NCBI GenBank assembly: GCA_002364755.1
Contig: DEZI01000020.1
Coordinates: 1-52,314 of the forward strand
Direction: 5' to 3'
DNA length: 52,314 bases
Source: Stenotrophomonas maltophilia
GTDB taxonomy: Bacteria > Pseudomonadota > Gammaproteobacteria > Xanthomonadales > Xanthomonadaceae
The notes beneath the pieces are model-generated. The model saw only the letters and a list, made by a program, of their open reading frames with translations. It did no database searches and was not told where the DNA came from. Numbering within the stretch: position 1 is the first letter of the stretch; the number at the start of each line of letters is the position of its first letter. Shown piece by piece: positions 1-8,586 of this stretch. Position numbers and translations under genes: made by a program.

Positions 1-35
1 CAGTCCCCCGCCTCTGACAGATCCCGGCGACTGTT

Positions 36-115
36 GGTGGGTGCCGACCGTTGGTCGGCGCATCTGTCAGATATCGAACGAATTCATCCGTGCCGACCAA
101 CGGTCGGCACCCACC
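36..115. repeat. Inverted pair of REP (SMAG-like) palindromes
   Basis: Two copies of a palindrome built on GCCGACC-GTT-GGTCGGC lie head to head. The arms 36-59 and 92-115 are exact reverse complements and carry a GGTGGGT head instead of the usual GTAG. They lie beyond the 3' end of the dipeptidase gene. Confidence 0.85.
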
Positions 116-262
116 ATCAGCAGCAGGCTCCAACAGATAGCGGAAATCTGTCGAAGGCGGGGTGGGTCCCGCCATCCCTCAGGAAGCCCGCTTTTGACGT
201 TGAAGCTGACGTTGAAGTTGATTGCAGCAGGTGCAGGGCTGCAAGCCCTGCAAGAGAAACCT
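116..262. other. Gene-free stretch downstream of the dipeptidase
   Basis: No convincing gene is seen. The decamer GACGTTGAAG recurs in tandem-like fashion at about 196-219. A hairpin at 233-251 (GCAGGGCT-GCA-AGCCCTGC) follows the end of the leftward operon but lacks a T-tract, so terminator function is unproven. Confidence 0.4.
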
Positions 263-976
263 TCACCTCACTGGAAAATCGTAGGCCGTGCCGGCATCCG
301 GCTCCGGCTGCAGCGTGTAGTGCCACCACTCCTGCGGGTAGTTGGCAAACCCGCGCCGCGCCATCGCCTGCAGCAACCGCTGCCGGTTTTCACGCTGTGC
401 CGCCGTCAGCCCCGCCGCATCGGTATGCGCACGCACGCCGAAGAAATCGAAATCCGTGCCCATGTCCATCATCACGCACGTACCCGCCCGGCAATCCAGC
501 AGCCCCAGGTCCACCGTCGCGCCCCGGCTGTGGCCCGAGCGCTCGGCGATGTAGCCGTCGGCCAGCAGCCGCGGCTTGTCCAGGTCCGGGTACTGCAGCG
601 CCTTTCGCGACTGCTCGTGGGGATCCTGCACCCAGGCCATGAACGCCTGCACCGACCGCACCGGGCGATAGCAGTCGTAGAGGCGCAGCGCATAACCGTC
701 GGCGCGCAGGTCGCCTTCCACTGCGGCCAGAGCCTTCGCCACCGGGGCCAGCAGGTAGCACGACGAAGACGCGTAGCCCGGCACCCGGGCGCCGGTGAAG
801 TTGTTGGCGCCGGCGTAGCGGATGTCCAGGTCGATGCGCGGCGCCAGCGTGCGGATCTCCAGCAGACCGGCGCTGGCCGCATCGGTGGCCGGCGAGATGC
901 GCAGTGGCTCAGCGGCGTGCGTGCTGCCCGCCAGGGCAATCGCCAGTACGAGTGAAATGCAGGTCCTGGAAGTCAT
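263..976 (-). CDS. ddpX: VanX-type D-alanyl-D-alanine dipeptidase, exported
   Basis: 237 residues from the ATG at 976; an upstream in-frame start would put the signal peptide inside the protein. Residues 1-22 form a signal peptide ending in THAA. The peptidase M15D signature is complete: SGHSRGATVD (zinc ligands His149 and Asp156) and EWWH (catalytic Glu216, ligand His219). Family members hydrolyse D-Ala-D-Ala, the terminal dipeptide of peptidoglycan stems. Here a role in periplasmic peptide scavenging is more likely than glycopeptide resistance, because no vanH/vanA-type genes are nearby. The start overlaps the end of the upstream serine hydrolase gene by 68 bp, suggesting translational coupling. 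It is the last gene of the leftward set. Confidence 0.88.
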   Translation of the reverse strand: MTSRTCISLVLAIALAGSTHAAEPLRISPATDAASAGLLEIRTLAPRIDLDIRYAGANNFTGARVPGYASSSCYLLAPVAKALAAVEGDLRADGYALRLYDCYRPVRSVQAFMAWVQDPHEQSRKALQYPDLDKPRLLADGYIAERSGHSRGATVDLGLLDCRAGTCVMMDMGTDFDFFGVRAHTDAAGLTAAQRENRQRLLQAMARRGFANYPQEWWHYTLQPEPDAGTAYDFPVR

Positions 977-2489
977 AGCTGAAGTCGATGTCCGGATCGA
1001 GGGCGCGCAGCTGCAGCGTAGGTGGTGCACCGTCGTCGGCCTGCAGCCATGCCTGCGCGGAGGCCTCCAGCGTATCCCAGTGCAGCAGCCAGCGACCCTG
1101 CAGCTGCATCACCCGCGCCTGCAGCTTGGGCGATTTGTCCACGCTGAATCGCAGGCCGTCCTTTCCCGGGCACAGCGAGGCCGGGCCCAGCCATGAATCG
1201 CGATAGCGGCCCTGCCACTGCGGCAGTGCATCGCGCGCCACCGGCAGCGCGCCCGCCGTGGAAGGACGCGCGCCTCCGCTGGCGGCACGGTCGGCTTGGT
1301 CGGCACGGAGCTCTGCCAGGTACTCCATCGCCGGCGGCGCTGCGCCCGCAGCGGTGAAGCGCTTCAGCGTCGACTGCATCAGCACCGTGCGTGCATCATC
1401 GCCCTCGCCGTTCATCAGCAGCACCACGCCCACCTTGCGATCCGGCAGCAGGGCCAGCGAGGAATACATGCCGGACAAGGTGCCGGTGTGCGCCACCTTC
1501 CATTGCCCGTCCATGTCCGAAACGCGCCAGCCATAGCCGTAGCCCATGAAATGCGCGTTGTCCCAGCGGCGCTGGCGCTCGCCCAGCGGCATCGGCATGT
1601 GCAGGGTCCACAGCGTGCGGCGCTGCTCGCTGCCCAGCCAGCCGGGCACCCGCGCCGGGTCCAGCAGCACCTGCATCCAGCGCGTCATGTCACGCAGCGA
1701 GCAGCGGATGCCACCGGCCGCCATCGAGGTCAGGTCGGGGCTGGCAGCACCATCGGCGTTGATCACCACGTTGCGGCCGCCGCGCCAGGCATGTGGCTGG
1801 GCGACGTTGCCCACGTGCTTCACCGACCATGCGCCCACCTGGCAGCGGTCCATGCCGAGCGGTTCGAACACCTGCTCGCGCATGAGCTGGTCGTAAGGCT
1901 TGCCACCGGCCGCGGCGGCCACTTCACCGGCCACCACGTACATCAGGTTGTCGTAGGCATAACCGCTGCGGAAGCTGGTGACCGGTTTCAGATGGGCCAG
2001 CCCGGCAATGATGTCGGCGCGCGTATAGGCGTTGGGCTCCGGCCACAGCATCAGGTCGCCGGCCCCCAGGCCGAGGCCGCTGTTGTGGATGAGCAGGTCA
2101 CGCACCTGCATGTGCTCGCCCACCCACGGGTCGAACATGGTGAAGCCGGGCAGGTGCTTCCGCACCGGGTCATCCCAGCGTAGCCTGCCCTGCTCCACCA
2201 GGCGCGCCAGCAGCGCGGCGGTCATCGCCTTGCTGTTGGACGCGATCTTGAACAGCGTGTCCTCGTCGATGCGGCCGCCATCCCCGCGCGCGCCTTCGGC
2301 GTGCTGGTAGACCACCCGTCCCTGCTCGACCACGGCCATGGCCAGCCCGGGCAGATGCGCGTGCTCGACCACGGCGGCGACATCGGCATCGATGGCGGCG
2401 GTACCCATCGATTCCGCCGCCACCGCAGGCAGGGCGGTCAGCGCCAGGAAACCCGACGCCATCCGCGCAACGTGCCTCAGAAGTTCCAC
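909..2489 (-). CDS. Beta-lactamase-fold serine hydrolase (class C / DD-peptidase family)
   Basis: 526 residues. The penicillin-binding-like triad motifs are visible: SNSK (Ser84, Lys87), Tyr179-Asp-Asn181, and HTG near residue 336. The N-terminus is a signal peptide (basic start, then ASGFLALTALPAVAA). After the catalytic domain (about 35-390) there is an extra C-terminal domain of about 120 residues, as in D-aminopeptidase, esterase and Pab87-type relatives. Family members act as DD-carboxypeptidases, D-amino-acid peptidases, esterases or beta-lactamases; substrate cannot be assigned by motif. The start is a GTG overlapping the receptor gene's end by 13 bp; an ATG at 2462 is the alternative but leaves the signal peptide without basic residues. 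Confidence 0.85.
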   Translation of the reverse strand: MELLRHVARMASGFLALTALPAVAAESMGTAAIDADVAAVVEHAHLPGLAMAVVEQGRVVYQHAEGARGDGGRIDEDTLFKIASNSKAMTAALLARLVEQGRLRWDDPVRKHLPGFTMFDPWVGEHMQVRDLLIHNSGLGLGAGDLMLWPEPNAYTRADIIAGLAHLKPVTSFRSGYAYDNLMYVVAGEVAAAAGGKPYDQLMREQVFEPLGMDRCQVGAWSVKHVGNVAQPHAWRGGRNVVINADGAASPDLTSMAAGGIRCSLRDMTRWMQVLLDPARVPGWLGSEQRRTLWTLHMPMPLGERQRRWDNAHFMGYGYGWRVSDMDGQWKVAHTGTLSGMYSSLALLPDRKVGVVLLMNGEGDDARTVLMQSTLKRFTAAGAAPPAMEYLAELRADQADRAASGGARPSTAGALPVARDALPQWQGRYRDSWLGPASLCPGKDGLRFSVDKSPKLQARVMQLQGRWLLHWDTLEASAQAWLQADDGAPPTLQLRALDPDIDFSYDFQDLHFTRTGDCPGGQHARR

Positions 2490-5400
2490 GTCACCACCAG
2501 CTGCGTGTAGCGCGGTGCCTGCCAGCGTGTGCCCGTGGCGAAGGTCGCTTCACGGTACTGGCCCGGCTGTGCTTCGTAGCGCTGGTGCACGTTGATGGTC
2601 TTCTGGTTGTTGGTCAGGTTGTACACCGACAGCCGCGCGCTCAGGTCGATGCCCTCCACCGGCAGGCGCCAGGTGACGTTGGCGCCCATCGTCCAGGTCC
2701 ACGGCAGGCGACCGAACGCGCCACGCGGGCTGTATTCGAACTGGCGCTGGTCATACGGCCCGGAGCAGTTGGCCACGCACAGCCAGCCGGTGCCGCCGCC
2801 ACTGCCTTCGCTGGAGGTGCTGCCGCCGGCGATGGTGTCGTTCGGCCACATCACGCCATAGGCGGTGATCGGGCCGCCGGACTGCACCTGCAGCGTGGTG
2901 CCGAACGACCACTGCTGGTTCAGCGCATAGGCCGCGCGCAGCTTGATCTGGTGGCGGAAGTCATTGAACAGCACGCCGTAGCGTTCGTTGGTGGCCGGAT
3001 GATCCCAGTACTGCACCATGCCGGTGTCGCCGTAGTTGGTATCGGAGTTCACCGGGCCTTCGAAGTTGCCATCGCTGCGCGACCACAGGTAGGAGGCGTT
3101 GAACAGCCACTTCTCGTCCCAGGCGCGGTCGATCTGGAATTCCAGGCCCTTGTAGGTGCGCTTGGGCTTGGAATAGCCGATGACTTCACCACTGCCACCC
3201 TTGCGGTAGCCGCTGTTGGCGGTGTCGATGGTGATCCAGCCTTCGGTGGCGCAGCCGATGCTCTGGTCGCCCCACAGGGTCAGGCTTTCGCCGGGGTTGC
3301 CGATCGGCCACAGCGTGCTCGGCGTCGGGCCGCACGGGGTGTAATTGATGCGGATGTCATCCAGCGCGCGGGTCATGCGCCGATAGGTCGCGTTGACGCC
3401 CCACGACCAGGCCGCGTTGATCATGTTCTGGAAGCCGAGGATGTACTCGTCCTGGTAGACCGCCTTCAGGTCGCGGTCCACGCTCTGACGCAGGTCGGCG
3501 CCGCCGGTGTTCATGCGCGTATCGGTCGGCCCGATCTGCGCGCCGATGATCGGCGCCATGTACGCCGAGCCGGTCGGCGAGGTCTTCTGCTCCCAGCCCT
3601 CCAGCACGTAGTAGCTGTATTCGTCGGTGAGGCCACCGGCGAAGTTGACGTTGATGTTGTTGGTGACCGGCAGGTAGTAGCGGCCGGCATTACCGAACAG
3701 CTTGGTGCTGCCATCGCCGCGCATGTCCCACGAGAAGCCGACGCGCGGGGCGAACAGGTCGTCCATCTTGATGAACGCCTTGCCCTCGGCGGTGCGGTTT
3801 TCGAAGCGGTCCCAGCGGATGCCGAGGTTGAGCATCAGGTTCGGGGTGATGTTCCAGATGTCTTCCAGGTAGAAGGCATTGGCCTCGGTCTCGAACGTGC
3901 CGCCGGACTGGCGGTTGCGTGCGCGCAGCATCTCGGTGACGCCAGCCGGCACGTAGGCGTTGGCGCCGTCCCAAACTTCATCGCCGGGCCGCGCCAGATA
4001 GGCGGTGTAGCTCAGCGCGGTCGGCCCGGGGTAGCGGGTCGACTGGTCGGTGGTCATCAGCTCGCGGTCCAGGCCGAAGCGCAGCAGGTGGTCGCCCAGC
4101 TGCCATTCGAAATCCAGGCGCGCCACATCGCGGGTGTCATCGCGCTCGGCCACGGCCGTGCCGGTGGGATGGCAGCCGGCACGCAGGCCCTGCAGCTTGC
4201 CCAGGCGCGGGCCGTAGGTGCTGTCGGTGAATACCGGGCTGCAGGCCTGGTCCAGCGAGGAGTTGGTGAAGGCGCGCTGGTTGTTCTGGCCGACCATGGC
4301 GCGGGCGGTGAAGTTCTGCCCGAAGTGGCCGGTGTAGGTGGCCGACCAGTTGCGGCCGCCGGTCTCGGTGATCGAGTCACCACCCCAGTCGCCGATGCGG
4401 TCGTCATCCCAGTCGTAGCCATACGACGCGTTGGTGACATCGCCCTCGTCGGAGAACGCCAGCAGCGCCAGGCTGTGGTTGTCGTTGATGTTCCAGTCCA
4501 GCTTGGTGCCCCAGAAGCCGTTGCCGGAATTGTTCTTGAACCAGGTGCTGCCATCGGACGAGGTGTTGTGGCCGCGGTCGTCGCGATCCTCATACATGGC
4601 GAACAGGAACAGCGTGTCCTTGATGATCGGGCCCGAACCCCAGACGTTGGTCTTGAAGAACGAGTTGTTGTCACGGCTGCCGTAGGAGTGTGCGGTGCCA
4701 TCGCGGTGGAAGTGGTCGCGCCCGCTGGCACGCCACGCGCTGGGCTCGGCGGTCACTTCCACGCCGCCCTCGAATTCGTTGCTGCCGGAGCGGGTAACCG
4801 CGTTGATGACACCGCCGGTGGAGCGGCCGAACTCGACCGAGTAGCCGCCGGTCTTGACCTGGAATTCGTTGAAGAAGGCGAACGGTGCGGTGCTGAAGCC
4901 GCGCCGGGTGTACATGTCGGTGACGTTGAGACCGTTGATGAACACCGCGTTTTCGGCCACCGACGAACCGGCGAAGGACAGGCCACCGAACGAGGAGTTG
5001 CCACCGACCACGCCCGGCGCCATCAATGCCACGGCGGACAGATCCTGCGCCACCGGCAACCGCGATATTTCCTGGCGGTTGATGTTGAACGAGGTCTCGG
5101 TGGAGTAGACGTCCACGCGGTTGATCACGCGCGTGCCGGTCACCTGCAGGGCATCCAGGTTGGTGACCCCACCGGCGCTGGCCAGGTTCACCGTGGTGGT
5201 GCCGCCCACTGCCACGCTGACCGCCACCTGGTCGCCCAGTTTCTGCCCCTCGCGACTGAGCTGCAGCTGGTAATCGCCCACTGGCAGCTGGCCGAGGCGG
5301 TAGCTGCCATCGGCGCCGACGGTGACGGTGCGGGTCAGGCCGGTACTGCTGCTGACCACGGTGACCTGGTCACCGGCGGTGGCGCGGCCGGCGACGGCGC

Positions 5401-5500
5401 CGCTCACGGTCTGGGCCATCACGGTACCGGGCAGCATGATGCCCAGACACGCCCCAAGGGCGACGCACAACGCCGCCCGCTTGATGCTGTAAGCCTTCAT
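2477..5500 (-). CDS. TonB-dependent receptor, Oar-like
   Basis: 1007 residues. Signal peptide at about 1-29 (ending VMA), then a carboxypeptidase-regulatory-like beta-sandwich (about 30-110), a plug domain (about 120-240, with FINGLNVTDMYTRRG and SVEFGRSTGGVINAVTRSGSN) and a long beta-barrel ending in the aromatic residue Phe, as expected for BAM-inserted proteins. Such receptors import large scarce substrates across the outer membrane using TonB energy. The substrate is unknown; its position between peptidoglycan-peptide hydrolases suggests a peptide or muropeptide ligand (inference). It follows the transglutaminase-like gene after about 50 bp and overlaps the next gene, so the four leftward genes look like one operon. 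Confidence 0.93.
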   Translation of the reverse strand: MKAYSIKRAALCVALGACLGIMLPGTVMAQTVSGAVAGRATAGDQVTVVSSSTGLTRTVTVGADGSYRLGQLPVGDYQLQLSREGQKLGDQVAVSVAVGGTTTVNLASAGGVTNLDALQVTGTRVINRVDVYSTETSFNINRQEISRLPVAQDLSAVALMAPGVVGGNSSFGGLSFAGSSVAENAVFINGLNVTDMYTRRGFSTAPFAFFNEFQVKTGGYSVEFGRSTGGVINAVTRSGSNEFEGGVEVTAEPSAWRASGRDHFHRDGTAHSYGSRDNNSFFKTNVWGSGPIIKDTLFLFAMYEDRDDRGHNTSSDGSTWFKNNSGNGFWGTKLDWNINDNHSLALLAFSDEGDVTNASYGYDWDDDRIGDWGGDSITETGGRNWSATYTGHFGQNFTARAMVGQNNQRAFTNSSLDQACSPVFTDSTYGPRLGKLQGLRAGCHPTGTAVAERDDTRDVARLDFEWQLGDHLLRFGLDRELMTTDQSTRYPGPTALSYTAYLARPGDEVWDGANAYVPAGVTEMLRARNRQSGGTFETEANAFYLEDIWNITPNLMLNLGIRWDRFENRTAEGKAFIKMDDLFAPRVGFSWDMRGDGSTKLFGNAGRYYLPVTNNINVNFAGGLTDEYSYYVLEGWEQKTSPTGSAYMAPIIGAQIGPTDTRMNTGGADLRQSVDRDLKAVYQDEYILGFQNMINAAWSWGVNATYRRMTRALDDIRINYTPCGPTPSTLWPIGNPGESLTLWGDQSIGCATEGWITIDTANSGYRKGGSGEVIGYSKPKRTYKGLEFQIDRAWDEKWLFNASYLWSRSDGNFEGPVNSDTNYGDTGMVQYWDHPATNERYGVLFNDFRHQIKLRAAYALNQQWSFGTTLQVQSGGPITAYGVMWPNDTIAGGSTSSEGSGGGTGWLCVANCSGPYDQRQFEYSPRGAFGRLPWTWTMGANVTWRLPVEGIDLSARLSVYNLTNNQKTINVHQRYEAQPGQYREATFATGTRWQAPRYTQLVVTWNF

Positions 5501-5551
5501 CCCCTGCTCTCTCCTGCAAGAATTGAATGGTGTGGTGGTGGAGGTGGTGCG

Positions 5552-7015
5552 CTAGCGTTGCCCGGCCGGCAGTACCCGCCACTGGAAGTCGTCATCCCAT
5601 TGGTCGAAGTACAGGTTGCCGCCCGCCCACTCGGCCTCGCCGCGCTGCGAGTCGACCGTTTCCGAGCGGTAATGCTGTTTGGCGGGCACGAACGGCTGGC
5701 CGAAGTCATCGTTGAAGGCGATGCGGTAGCCATCGAGGCCACCGATATAGAAGTCGCGCAGTGCGGGCGTATCGCTGGCCAGCGCACCGGTGGTCACGTC
5801 CATCGGCAGCCAACCATAGGGCGCCAGATAGACCGCACCCCAGTCGTGCAGGTTGGCGTAGCCGCTGCCGTCATCGGAGAACACCCTGCCCGACTGCCAG
5901 CGCGCGGGAATGCCGTTCATGCGCAGCAGGGCGATCAGCAGCAGCGTCTGCTGCCCACAGTCGGCATGCCCGGCATGCAGGGCGTAATCGCTGATGTTGC
6001 TGAGCGTGGAATACTCGCGGGCGCCCGCCCAGGGAATGCGATCAACCGCGGCGTACAGCCGGCGCACCACTTCGTACGGGCGCGTCTCTCCCTGCAGCAC
6101 CTGGTCGGAAAACAGCTTCAGTGCCGGAGTGAAACGCACGTGCGGCAGCTGCTCGGCAAGGAACGGCTGCAGCGCCGGATCGGCCGGGGTAGCTTGCACG
6201 CGTGCAGGGTCTACCGCCTTATGCCGCGCGAAGATCGTGGCCGCGTAGCGGATCTCGAACCGGGTCGGCTGCCCGGCCACGGCCTTCGCCTCCAGATAGG
6301 CGGTGCGCTGCAGGGTGCTGGCCGGGGCGACGCGCGCCTTGCCTGGCGTGCTGCCCAGCCACTGCACCTGCTCCTGCTGCCCGGGAATCTCGCGCGGGTA
6401 CGGAATCCACGCGCGGACGGTTTCCCCGGCCGGCACGGCGTCGGCCTTCACCGTCAGCGACTGGGTGAACGCAATGCGCTGCGGCAGCACCGACGTATCG
6501 CCACTCTGGGCAGCGGCAGCGAGCACGCGTGCGTGATGCGCGTTGAGCACTTCATTCGGGCCCGGCGCCGGCATCGGTGCGTCGGTACGGCGGCGCGCAC
6601 GTGCCTCATCACTGAGCCGGAACAGGTTGGACGGTGCGCGTTTGAAGTACCAGCGCGCGCCGTCGATATCGAGGTGTTCGATCAGGCCAAGCTGATCCCA
6701 GCGCGCGAATTCGGCATCGGTCAGGTCGGGAATCCAGCGGCGCACGGCGGCTTTCGCGGCGGCCTCGTCCAGGCTGAAATCCAGGCGGATGCGGCGCATG
6801 CGTTCGCGCTGGTAGGCCGCCGTGGCGGGCAGGTTGCCGCGCGCCAGCAGGTCTTCGGCTTGCGCGAAGTGGCCACTATCGACCAGATCGATCAATCGCG
6901 TCTCGCCTGCACCCTGCCCCCGCACACCCTGCGCCGCCGCCGACGACGCCCATAGCAGCACGGCACACAGGCCGGCAGCGGCAGGCAGACGCAGTTTGCG
7001 AACGACGGGATCCAC
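5552..7015 (-). CDS. Transglutaminase-like (cysteine peptidase fold) exported protein
   Basis: 487 residues from a GTG at 7015, chosen because GGGGAAG lies eight bases upstream and a signal peptide (RKLRLPAAAGLCAVLLWASSAAAQ) follows directly; a GTG at 7057 would add 14 residues. The C-terminal half carries a transglutaminase core with the Cys-His-Asp triad: Cys in HAGHADCGQQTLLLIALLR, His in NLHDWGAVYL, Asp in MDVTTG. Bacterial members are usually peptidases or amidases rather than crosslinkers. It is the first gene of the leftward set and diverges from the NlpC/P60 gene, so it probably shares the control region at 7016-7146. Confidence 0.85.
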   Translation of the reverse strand: MDPVVRKLRLPAAAGLCAVLLWASSAAAQGVRGQGAGETRLIDLVDSGHFAQAEDLLARGNLPATAAYQRERMRRIRLDFSLDEAAAKAAVRRWIPDLTDAEFARWDQLGLIEHLDIDGARWYFKRAPSNLFRLSDEARARRRTDAPMPAPGPNEVLNAHHARVLAAAAQSGDTSVLPQRIAFTQSLTVKADAVPAGETVRAWIPYPREIPGQQEQVQWLGSTPGKARVAPASTLQRTAYLEAKAVAGQPTRFEIRYAATIFARHKAVDPARVQATPADPALQPFLAEQLPHVRFTPALKLFSDQVLQGETRPYEVVRRLYAAVDRIPWAGAREYSTLSNISDYALHAGHADCGQQTLLLIALLRMNGIPARWQSGRVFSDDGSGYANLHDWGAVYLAPYGWLPMDVTTGALASDTPALRDFYIGGLDGYRIAFNDDFGQPFVPAKQHYRSETVDSQRGEAEWAGGNLYFDQWDDDFQWRVLPAGQR

Positions 7016-7146
7016 GGCGACACTTCCCCAGCGCGGGTGGTAACGGCTGTGTAACACGGGCCGGGTAGCGGGTCAATAATTTATTCTTGCTTTCGCAGCC
7101 AAAAGGAATAAATATTCCAGGAGGCATTGAGGAGGGTGTGCAGCGC
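7016..7146. promoter_or_regulatory. Divergent promoter/control region of the murein-peptide locus
   Basis: 131 bp between divergent genes, with an AT-rich core (7074-7116) unlike the GC-rich surroundings. On the plus strand TTGCTT (7087-7092) could serve as -35, with an AT-rich -10 at about 7109-7115. On the minus strand TAAATT in the same core resembles a -10. AATTTATTC near 7079-7086 and GGAATAAAT at 7105-7113 form a second, looser inverted pair. Transcription starts are not determinable by eye. Confidence 0.5.
7105..7118. promoter_or_regulatory. Palindromic operator candidate GGAATAAATATTCC
   Basis: Perfect inverted repeat GGAATA-AA-TATTCC inside the divergent region. It fits GGAA-N6-TTCC, a pattern I recall being proposed for RpiR-family repressors such as rhizobial IolR. 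It would overlap the -10 of the rightward promoter. The RpiR/MurR-type regulator encoded at 10123-10971 is the obvious candidate to bind it (inference). Confidence 0.5.
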
Positions 7147-8586
7147 ATGATCCTGGCTTCCCGCGAACCGCGCCGGCACTGGCCGCGCCGCTTCACCCTG
7201 GCCCTGTGCCTGCTGGCGGCGCCGGCTTTCGCACAGGCGGCACCGCCACCCGATCCCGGCGCACCGCTGCCCTATGTCATTGGCCTGCACGAGGCCTACC
7301 TGACCCCGCAGTACTGGGCCGCGCGGCTGGACAACGCCGATGCGCCGATCCTCGACCGCGCGCAGATCGACGCGCAGAACGCGCGCATGCGCAGCCAGGA
7401 TGCACACATCCAGGACATCGCCGCCCTGCCCGCGCAACTGACCGCCGCGCAGGTGCGCAGCAGCATCTCCGCGCTGTCGAGCTGGCCGACACGGGCCCTC
7501 TATGACGACCAGGGCCAGCCCATCGCGGCGGCGCTCCGTGCATCCATCGAGGCCAACCTCGGCCTGCAGGCGATCGCCGCACAGGCAGCGCCGCAGTACG
7601 GCCTGGTGGTGAAGCGCACGGCGCTGCGCACCTTCCCGACCCGCCAGCGCGTCTTCAGCAGTACCGGCGATACCGATATCGACCGCTTCCAGGAATCGGC
7701 GCTGTTCCCCGGTGACAAGGTTGCGGTGGTCCATCGCAGCGCCGACGGCCGCTGGCTGTTCGTGCACAGCGAACGCTACAGCGCGTGGATCGAAGCCGAA
7801 TCGGTGGCCACGGGTGACAAGGCCAGCGTGCTCGGCTACGGCGCGCAGGGTCCGTACCGCATCGTCACCGGTGCGGTGGCGCACACCGCGTTCACCCCGG
7901 AAGAGCCGCGGGTGTCGCGCCTGCAGCTGGACATGGGCGTGCGCCTGCCGGTGCTGGCCGACTGGCCCGCGGCCACGCCGGTGAACGGCCAGCAGGCGCA
8001 TGCCGCCTGGGTGGTGCAGCTGCCGGTGCGCGAAGCCGATGGCCAGCTGAAGCTTGTGCCGGCGCTGCTGCCGCGCTCGCAGGACACCGCCGGCGAGTAC
8101 CTGGCGCTGACCCCGCGACTGCTGCTGCAGCAGGCCTTCAAGTTCCTCGGCGAACGCTACGGCTGGGGCCACGACTACGACACCCGCGACTGCAGCGGCT
8201 TCGTCTCCGAGATCTACCGCAGCTTCGGCGTGCTGCTGCCGCGCAATACCAGCGCGCAGGCAGTCAGCCCGGCGCTGGACCGCCTGCCGTTTACCGAAAA
8301 GACCGGCAAGGCCGCGCGCGACCGCGCCGTGACCGACCTGCAGGTGGGCGATCTGGTCTACATCCCGGGCCACGTGATGATGGCCATCGGCCACGTCGAT
8401 GGGCGCACCTGGGTCATCCACGATACGGCGGGCGGCAGCTGGTTCGATGCCGACGGCACGCGCGTGCAGGCCCACCTCAATGGTGTCTCGGTCACCCCGC
8501 TGGAGCCGATGATGGCCAGCGATTCCGTCCGCTACATCGACCGCATCACCAACATCCAGCGCCTGCGGGCCAAGACTGCCGAATGA
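7147..8586 (+). CDS. NlpC/P60 family endopeptidase with SH3-like domains
   Basis: 479 residues from the ATG at 7147, preceded by GAGGAGGG; an upstream frame extension lacks this. A signal peptide ends near PAFAQA. Central SH3b-like domains (about residues 120-320) precede an NlpC/P60 domain with Cys349 in DTRDCSGF, His409 in PGHVMMAIGHVDG and His425 in WVIHDT. This architecture matches YkfC-like gamma-D-Glu-diamino-acid endopeptidases, which cut murein stem peptides to release L-Ala-D-Glu. The next gene makes the matching epimerase; their stop and start codons overlap (ATGA), arguing for coupled translation and a joint pathway. Confidence 0.92.
   Translation: MILASREPRRHWPRRFTLALCLLAAPAFAQAAPPPDPGAPLPYVIGLHEAYLTPQYWAARLDNADAPILDRAQIDAQNARMRSQDAHIQDIAALPAQLTAAQVRSSISALSSWPTRALYDDQGQPIAAALRASIEANLGLQAIAAQAAPQYGLVVKRTALRTFPTRQRVFSSTGDTDIDRFQESALFPGDKVAVVHRSADGRWLFVHSERYSAWIEAESVATGDKASVLGYGAQGPYRIVTGAVAHTAFTPEEPRVSRLQLDMGVRLPVLADWPAATPVNGQQAHAAWVVQLPVREADGQLKLVPALLPRSQDTAGEYLALTPRLLLQQAFKFLGERYGWGHDYDTRDCSGFVSEIYRSFGVLLPRNTSAQAVSPALDRLPFTEKTGKAARDRAVTDLQVGDLVYIPGHVMMAIGHVDGRTWVIHDTAGGSWFDADGTRVQAHLNGVSVTPLEPMMASDSVRYIDRITNIQRLRAKTAE

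Noticed and set aside
263..976. Glycopeptide resistance (vanX) cassette
   Set aside because: No vanH, vanA/B or vanRS genes; an exported scavenging dipeptidase fits the context better.
2585..6955. Very long plus-strand open frame (about 1456 codons)
   Set aside because: Antisense to the TonB receptor and transglutaminase genes; open only because high GC suppresses stops. Composition is His/Arg/Gly/Ala-rich.
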